Shown: one piece after another, positions 28,312 through 32,225 of the stretch
How positions within the stretch are numbered: the first letter of the stretch is position 1
Layout: the number at the start of each line of letters is the position of its first letter
From: Geminicoccaceae bacterium
GTDB lineage: Bacteria > Pseudomonadota > Alphaproteobacteria > Geminicoccales > Geminicoccaceae
Reading direction: 5' to 3'
Assembly (NCBI GenBank): GCA_020445645.1
Contig: JAGRGG010000049.1
Coordinates: 1-32,225 of the forward strand
DNA: 32,225 nt
Position numbers and translations under genes: made by a program
Notes under the pieces: model-generated
Databases searched by the model: none
Told to the model about the DNA's origin: nothing
What the model saw: the letters and a program-made list of their open reading frames with translations, nothing else

Positions 28312-30209
28312 GTACGCTCTCCTCTGATGACGTCGCGCTGCAACCGGACGCGCGGCTCGGCGATGAGCAGGTAGAACAGGAAGACCATCATCACGATCAC
28401 GAACAGGTTGGCGAGCGAGGCCCACGGGCTGGAGACGAGGCTCGTCGCCTCTTCGTGAAGCTTGGTCGTCAGCATCGCCGCCTGCGGCAGGGCGGGGTCG
28501 ACCAGTTCCATCCGCCCGAACGCCTCGCGCAGGCCCGTGATCGTCTCGTCGGGCAGGACCTGGGCCGGCTTGGTGCCGGTGGTCTGCGGCCCGCGCTCGC
28601 CGATCTCGCCCTCACGGCTTACGGGTCCGATCAGGACCATCTGCGAGGAGAGCGTGTCGACGGCGTCGCCCATGCCGGGGTAGGTCTGGGGCGCCAAGCG
28701 CGCCGGGCGCAGGAAGGAGAAGCGCAACGCCGCCGGGCTCTGCGTCCAGGCTTCCACCCCGAGGAGGCGACGGCCGTTGCCCATGATCCCGGCGACGTCG
28801 GACTCGCCCTGCGGCGCCATGACGAGGAGCGCGTCGATGTCGCCCTTCGCCAGCGCCTCGGCGCGGCCGGCGAGGTCCTGCGCCTGCGGCACGACCTCGA
28901 CCGTCCCGTCGAGGCCGAGCCCGGCCAGGAGCAGGCGGGCGGTGCGGTCGGAGGACGACCCCGCCTCGCCGACGCCGAGCCGCTTGATCCCTTCCAGGCC
29001 CCGCGGCCCGTCCTTCTCGGCGATCAGGTGGACCAGCTTGTAGCCGACGACGCCGACCGCCTCGACCCCGCCGCGTGGGGCGGGCTTGCCGTCCCGGGCG
29101 GTGAAGAAGTCGTCCGCCGAAGTGACGCCGAGGCGGGCCTTGCCGTCGCGCACCGCCTCCAGGGGGTCCGGGGTGCGGTCGAGCCGGAGCTGCGCGTCCT
29201 TGAACGCGGTGCGGGCCGCCCGCACGGCGCGGCCGGCGGGGCCGGAGAGCGAGTCGTCCGTTTCGAGCGCCATCGGGACGGTCTCGCCCGGGGCGCCCCC
29301 GGCGGCGCCCTCGCCCGGCGCCTTGAGCAGGCCCTTGTCGGTGAGGAACGCGAGCGCCACCGTTTCTGCGCTCTGCCCGCCCAGCGTGACGGCGGCGTTG
29401 AGCCTGCGCATCTCGCCGGTGGAGAGCTTGCCGGCGAGCCTGCCGATCGCGGCGGAAAGGTTCGGAAAGCGGGCGAGCGCGTCCTGGCGGACGACGGGGG
29501 CGCCCTCGTAGACCGGGAAGAACTTGAGGTCGTCCTTGAGCACCTTGAGCCCGTAGGCGTCGATCTCGGCGTCGGTCGTGTAGAGTTCCGCCGCCTGCGC
29601 CCTGCCGTCGAGGAGGGCCTCCATGATCTTGTCCTTGCCGCCCTCGGCCACGTCGTAGGCGAGCGGGTCGCCGAGGTCGAGCGCGTAGCGGCGGGCCATC
29701 GGCCCCAGCCCGTCGAGCGGCCGCTCGGCGAAGGTGGTGTCGACGGCGAGCGTGAGGCCTTGGATCCGGGAGAGGTCGCTGATCGTTCCGATGCCCTGGG
29801 CATCCGCCGCCTCGGGGCGCATGACGATGGCGTAGTCGTTGGCGAAGCCGAGGCGGTCCAGCCAGTTGAGGCCCAGGGGGCCGTAGAGTTCCCGCACCTT
29901 GGCGAGCGAGGCGTCGCCGTCCTGGGAGGGGGTCTGGCCCGTGTAGGCGAGGCCCGTGCCGTTGTAGTCGAGGTAGAGGTCGATCCGGCCCTCCTTGATC
30001 GCCTCGAACGCCTCGGCCGAGTCGCCGTAGGGGATCCTGCGCTCGACCGGGATGCCGGCGTCCTCGGCGAGGTCGGCCAGCATGTAGCCGACGACCTCGC
30101 TCTCGATGAAGTCCTTCGAGCCCACCTTCAGGGGGTCGACCGACTCGCCGCAGGCGGCGAGCAGGCCGAGCGGGGCAAGCGCGACGATGGCCTTGGCGAA
30201 GCGGTTCAT
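28308..30209 (-). CDS. lipoprotein with osmoprotectant-binding domain fused to a TAXI-like domain and C-terminal membrane helix
   Basis: A 633-residue protein with lipobox LLAAC (Cys20). Residues 25-300 form an OpuAC/ProX-type domain: LKVGSKDFIESEVVGYMLAD, GRIDLYLDYNGTGLAYTGQT and RLGFANDYAIVMRPEAA match binding proteins for quaternary amines such as glycine betaine and choline. Residues 310-590 form a second binding-like domain with TAXI features (AVRDGKARLGVTSADDF, IKRLGVGEAGSSSDRTARLL, LAKGDIDALLVMAPQG, TLSSQMVLIGPVS). A hydrophobic helix at about 599-617 (LANLFVIVMMVFLFYLLIA) precedes a basic tail. It would thus be held in the membrane at both ends. Start ATG 30209 overlaps the BCCT stop by 4 nt. 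No ABC permease or ATPase is nearby. Domain 1 is firm, domain 2 tentative. Confidence 0.8.
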   Translation of the reverse strand: MNRFAKAIVALAPLGLLAACGESVDPLKVGSKDFIESEVVGYMLADLAEDAGIPVERRIPYGDSAEAFEAIKEGRIDLYLDYNGTGLAYTGQTPSQDGDASLAKVRELYGPLGLNWLDRLGFANDYAIVMRPEAADAQGIGTISDLSRIQGLTLAVDTTFAERPLDGLGPMARRYALDLGDPLAYDVAEGGKDKIMEALLDGRAQAAELYTTDAEIDAYGLKVLKDDLKFFPVYEGAPVVRQDALARFPNLSAAIGRLAGKLSTGEMRRLNAAVTLGGQSAETVALAFLTDKGLLKAPGEGAAGGAPGETVPMALETDDSLSGPAGRAVRAARTAFKDAQLRLDRTPDPLEAVRDGKARLGVTSADDFFTARDGKPAPRGGVEAVGVVGYKLVHLIAEKDGPRGLEGIKRLGVGEAGSSSDRTARLLLAGLGLDGTVEVVPQAQDLAGRAEALAKGDIDALLVMAPQGESDVAGIMGNGRRLLGVEAWTQSPAALRFSFLRPARLAPQTYPGMGDAVDTLSSQMVLIGPVSREGEIGERGPQTTGTKPAQVLPDETITGLREAFGRMELVDPALPQAAMLTTKLHEEATSLVSSPWASLANLFVIVMMVFLFYLLIAEPRVRLQRDVIRGERT

Positions 30210-31777
30210 TCGGCCGGCCTCCCTTCCGCGGGAACGACGCGCGTCCCGTCCTCGCCGTAGAGCCTCACCCGCATGTAGCGGGGCATCGGCGGCGTCTCCT
30301 CGCGCAGCGCCCGGAAGAACCCGACCAGCTGGAAGAGGACGATGAAGGTGAAGGGGATGGCGCCCGTGATCGCCATCGCCTTCGCCACGGTGATGCTGCC
30401 GCTGAACAGCGTGCCGACGGTGATCGCGGCGATGATCAGGCCCCAGACGAGCTTGGTGAGCGTCGACGGGTTGAGGCTGCCGTTCGTCGTCATCATGGCG
30501 ACGACGTAGGTGCCGCTGTCGGCGCTGGTGACGAGGAAGATGAAGACGAGCGAGATGGCGAGGACGTTCAGGATCTGCGAGAACGGCAGGTAGTTGAGGA
30601 AGACGAAGAACGCCTTGGTCACGTCGGCGAAGACCACCTCGGAGAGCCCGCCCGCGCCGTGCATCTCGATGTAGAGCCCGGCCCCCCCGAAGACGGCGAA
30701 CCAGAGCATCGAGAACAGGGTGGGGACCAGGATGACGCCGATGCAGAACTCGCGGATGGTGCGGCCCCGGCTGATGCGGGCGATGAAGATGCCGACGAAC
30801 GGCCCCCAGGCAATCCACCAGATGAGGTAGGTGAGCGTCCAGCTGTGCACCCAGCTGCGCAGCTCTTCCTTATAGGTGAACAGCCTGAACGAGTAGTCGA
30901 CGAGCCGGCCGAAGTAGTCGCCCAGCGAATTGACGAAGACGCCGAAGAGGAAGGTCGTGGGGCCGACGAAGAGGACGATCAGCATCAGGGCGATCGCCAG
31001 GATCATGTTGAGGTTGGAGAGGATCTTGATGCCCTTGTCGACGCCCGTGCAGGCCGAGGTGAGGAAGGCGGCCGTCATGGCGACGAGGATGATGACGCTC
31101 ATCGTGTCGGTGCCGGGGGTGCCGAACACCTGGGTCATCCCGGAGCGGGTCATGAGCACGCCCGACGAGAGCGAGCCCGCGAGGCCGAAGATCACGGCGA
31201 GCACGGCGACGATGTCGGCGAACGCGCCGAAGCCGTTGGTGAGCTTCGCGCCCAACAGGGGCTTCAAGGAATAGATGATCGGCGTCGAGACCATCGACGC
31301 CTGGTCCTTGCGGAAGACGAAGTAGGCGATGACGAGCGCGCAGATGCCGTAGATCGACCACGCGTGCAGGCCCCAGTGCAGGTTGACGATGGCGAGCGCC
31401 GTCCGCGCCGCCTCCGGGGTCTGCCCCACCTCGCCCGGCGGCGAGTAGTAGTGGTACATCGGCTCTGCGACGCCCCAGAAGAGGAGGCCCGAGCCCATCC
31501 CGCCCGCGAACAGCATGGCGATCCACGACGCCGTGTCGAACTCCGGCACGTCGTCGTCCTTGCCCAGCTTGATCCCGCCGTAGGGGCCGATGGCGAGGAA
31601 CAGGCTGATGACGAGGAACATCGTGCAGACGAGGAGGTAGAGCCAGTCGAGGCTGTCGAGGGCGGCCCCGGTCAACCCCAGGGCCATGTCGGCCAACTGG
31701 TCGGGGAAGATGACCCCCCAGATCCCGATGGCGGCGCTCAGCGCCATCGACACGACGAGGACGACGTTGCCGCGCAT
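30206..31777 (-). CDS. BCCT-family betaine/choline/carnitine-type transporter
   Basis: A 523-residue secondary transporter with about 12 hydrophobic segments. The family's glycine-rich segment is FAGGMGSGLLFWGVAEPMYH, with Ser at the position that is Ile in BetP (MGIGL). The BCCT signature is WTLTYLIWWIAWGPFVGIFIAR followed by ISRGRTIREF, which contains the Trp residues of the betaine box, and VTSADSGTYVVAMM is also typical. BCCT carriers import quaternary ammonium compounds, often with Na+ or H+, for osmoprotection. The C-terminal tail after the last helix is about 30 residues, shorter than the osmosensing tail of BetP. GGGGAGAA lies 7 nt before ATG 31777. It is the first gene of the BCCT-binding protein-Usp operon; both junctions are ATGA overlaps. 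Confidence 0.93.
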   Translation of the reverse strand: MRGNVVLVVSMALSAAIGIWGVIFPDQLADMALGLTGAALDSLDWLYLLVCTMFLVISLFLAIGPYGGIKLGKDDDVPEFDTASWIAMLFAGGMGSGLLFWGVAEPMYHYYSPPGEVGQTPEAARTALAIVNLHWGLHAWSIYGICALVIAYFVFRKDQASMVSTPIIYSLKPLLGAKLTNGFGAFADIVAVLAVIFGLAGSLSSGVLMTRSGMTQVFGTPGTDTMSVIILVAMTAAFLTSACTGVDKGIKILSNLNMILAIALMLIVLFVGPTTFLFGVFVNSLGDYFGRLVDYSFRLFTYKEELRSWVHSWTLTYLIWWIAWGPFVGIFIARISRGRTIREFCIGVILVPTLFSMLWFAVFGGAGLYIEMHGAGGLSEVVFADVTKAFFVFLNYLPFSQILNVLAISLVFIFLVTSADSGTYVVAMMTTNGSLNPSTLTKLVWGLIIAAITVGTLFSGSITVAKAMAITGAIPFTFIVLFQLVGFFRALREETPPMPRYMRVRLYGEDGTRVVPAEGRPAE

Positions 31778-31831
31778 GGGCGCTTCTCCCCGGTTCGTTC
31801 TTGTCTTGCTTTAGCCTCTTCGACGATTAAG

Positions 31832-31902
31832 CCTTCGCACGAAGGGCGGCGCTTGCCAAGCGCGTCGTGCCGACTTTCGCAATCACGACATCGGTGCGAA
31901 GG
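31832..31902 (-). promoter_or_regulatory. candidate structured leader (three-way junction-like) of the BCCT operon
   Basis: Perfect 9-bp arms CCTTCGCAC (31832-31840) and GTGCGAAGG (31894-31902) enclose two further inverted repeats. These are GCGCTTG/CAAGCGC (31849-31863) and GTCGTG/CACGAC (31864-31869 and 31884-31889). On the transcript this could fold as a closed three-way junction. The 3' arm can also pair locally (CCTTC/GAAGG, 31832-31845), giving a mutually exclusive alternative. It ends about 55 nt before the BCCT start codon. It could instead be a DNA operator. Judged by eye only. Confidence 0.4.
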
Positions 31903-31933
31903 GGGCCGGCCCTCGTCCGCCGACAAGGAAGGC

Positions 31934-31963
31934 GCACCGGGGAACACAGTTCCCTGGCGGTGC
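31934..31963 (-). promoter_or_regulatory. two-part hairpin farther up the BCCT leader
   Basis: GCACC (31934-31938) pairs with GGTGC (31959-31963), and GGGAAC (31940-31945) pairs with GTTCCC (31949-31954) around a 3-nt loop. The arms are asymmetric by a small internal loop. It is a single long stem that could be part of the leader RNA or an operator palindrome. Confidence 0.35.
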
Positions 31964-32225
31964 CGGAAGGCTTCAACCTCTCGTCGCCGCCAATGAACGC
32001 CGCATCCGCCCCCGCGGCGGATGGATCGACCTGTATGACTCAATAAACGGTCCAAACCGATTTACTTGTCAGGAGATGAAGAGCATAGTGTCCGATGCGC
32101 ACACGCAATGCGCATTGTCATCTGAGACCGTTGGTTGGCCGGTGGATGGACTTGCGTTGTGCTGACCAGCAACCAAGACTGGTTCGGGCCCAAGACCAGG
32201 AGAGGGTTTGAGCCTGGCATAGACC

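Larger units (their letters stand above)
31778..32225. other. non-coding leader of the BCCT operon and unassigned right end
   Basis: About 450 nt without a supportable gene. 31778-31970 is the likely leader or promoter region of the BCCT operon and is rich in inverted repeats (listed separately). From about 32040 to the edge the base composition is visibly less GC-rich. Here I see only a 10-bp palindrome AATGCGCATT near 32108 and short CTGGT/ACCAG repeats near 32165-32200. Two minus-strand frames remain open from the edge to about 32062-32069, but neither encodes anything I recognise. Confidence 0.5.

Noticed and set aside
31738-32055. 105-codon minus-strand frame near the right edge
   Set aside because: It overlaps the BCCT start and the repeat-rich leader, and the translated sequence has no recognisable pattern.
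32190-32225. Resemblance of GTTTGAGCCTGGCATAGACC to the 5' end of 16S rRNA
   Set aside because: The 16S 5' end is almost invariant and this differs at several positions, including the conserved GATCCTGGCTCAG core.

Overview
The window is a very GC-rich stretch of bacterial chromosome, densely coded and with strong G/C bias at third codon positions. The mix of genes (a Gram-negative gyrB tail, opgG-opgH glucan synthesis, dodecin, ugpBAEC, a SorC-regulated polyol-type ABC operon, and lipoproteins with Gram-negative lipoboxes) suggests an alphaproteobacterium, possibly of the Rhodospirillales type. That placement is inference from gene content and protein resemblance, not a computed phylogeny. 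I see no insertion sequence, prophage, CRISPR array, tRNA or rRNA.

Layout. 1-2320: the 3' part of gyrB, then a DUF1499-type lipoprotein and a CsbD-like stress protein. 2331-3218 (minus): a J-domain membrane protein with a divergent OmpA/MotB-like tail. 3359-4364: a PcaD-like hydrolase and dodecin. 4366-8045 (minus): opgG-opgH for periplasmic glucans. 8371-9585: an amidase. 9625-11086: tungstate-type permease and ATPase without a binding protein. 11091-12142 (minus): glyoxalase I and an exported PRC-barrel protein. 12404-12916: a glycine-zipper lipoprotein. 12948-17119 (minus): ugpB-ugpA-ugpE-ugpC, the sn-glycerol-3-phosphate/glycerophosphodiester importer, with a Pho-box-like site upstream. 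17219-17587 (minus): an unrecognised small protein.

17753-27765 is a coherent catabolic locus. A SorC-family regulator and an FGGY kinase run leftward. A glycerol-1-phosphate dehydrogenase-like enzyme, a HAD phosphatase, two permeases, a Tat-exported binding protein, an SDR dehydrogenase and a UgpC/SmoK-type ATPase run rightward from the shared promoter region, which holds a near-perfect inverted repeat. The likely logic is import of a polyol or small sugar, phosphorylation by the kinase, and oxidation of the polyol or polyol phosphate by one or both dehydrogenases. The substrate cannot be read from the sequence.

27811-31777 (minus) is a tightly coupled three-gene operon: a BCCT transporter, a lipoprotein carrying a betaine/choline-type binding domain fused to a second TAXI-like binding domain with a C-terminal membrane helix, and a universal stress protein. 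Both junctions are 4-nt ATGA overlaps, and no ABC permease or ATPase accompanies the binding protein. A binding-protein-assisted BCCT system is the most unusual candidate in the window. The BCCT leader contains nested inverted repeats that could form a structured RNA.

A 22-nt sequence occurs three times, always in the same orientation and 2-7 nt after the stop codon of a gene, and looks like a 3'-end repeat family. The right-hand end (about 32040-32225) is less GC-rich and I cannot assign it.
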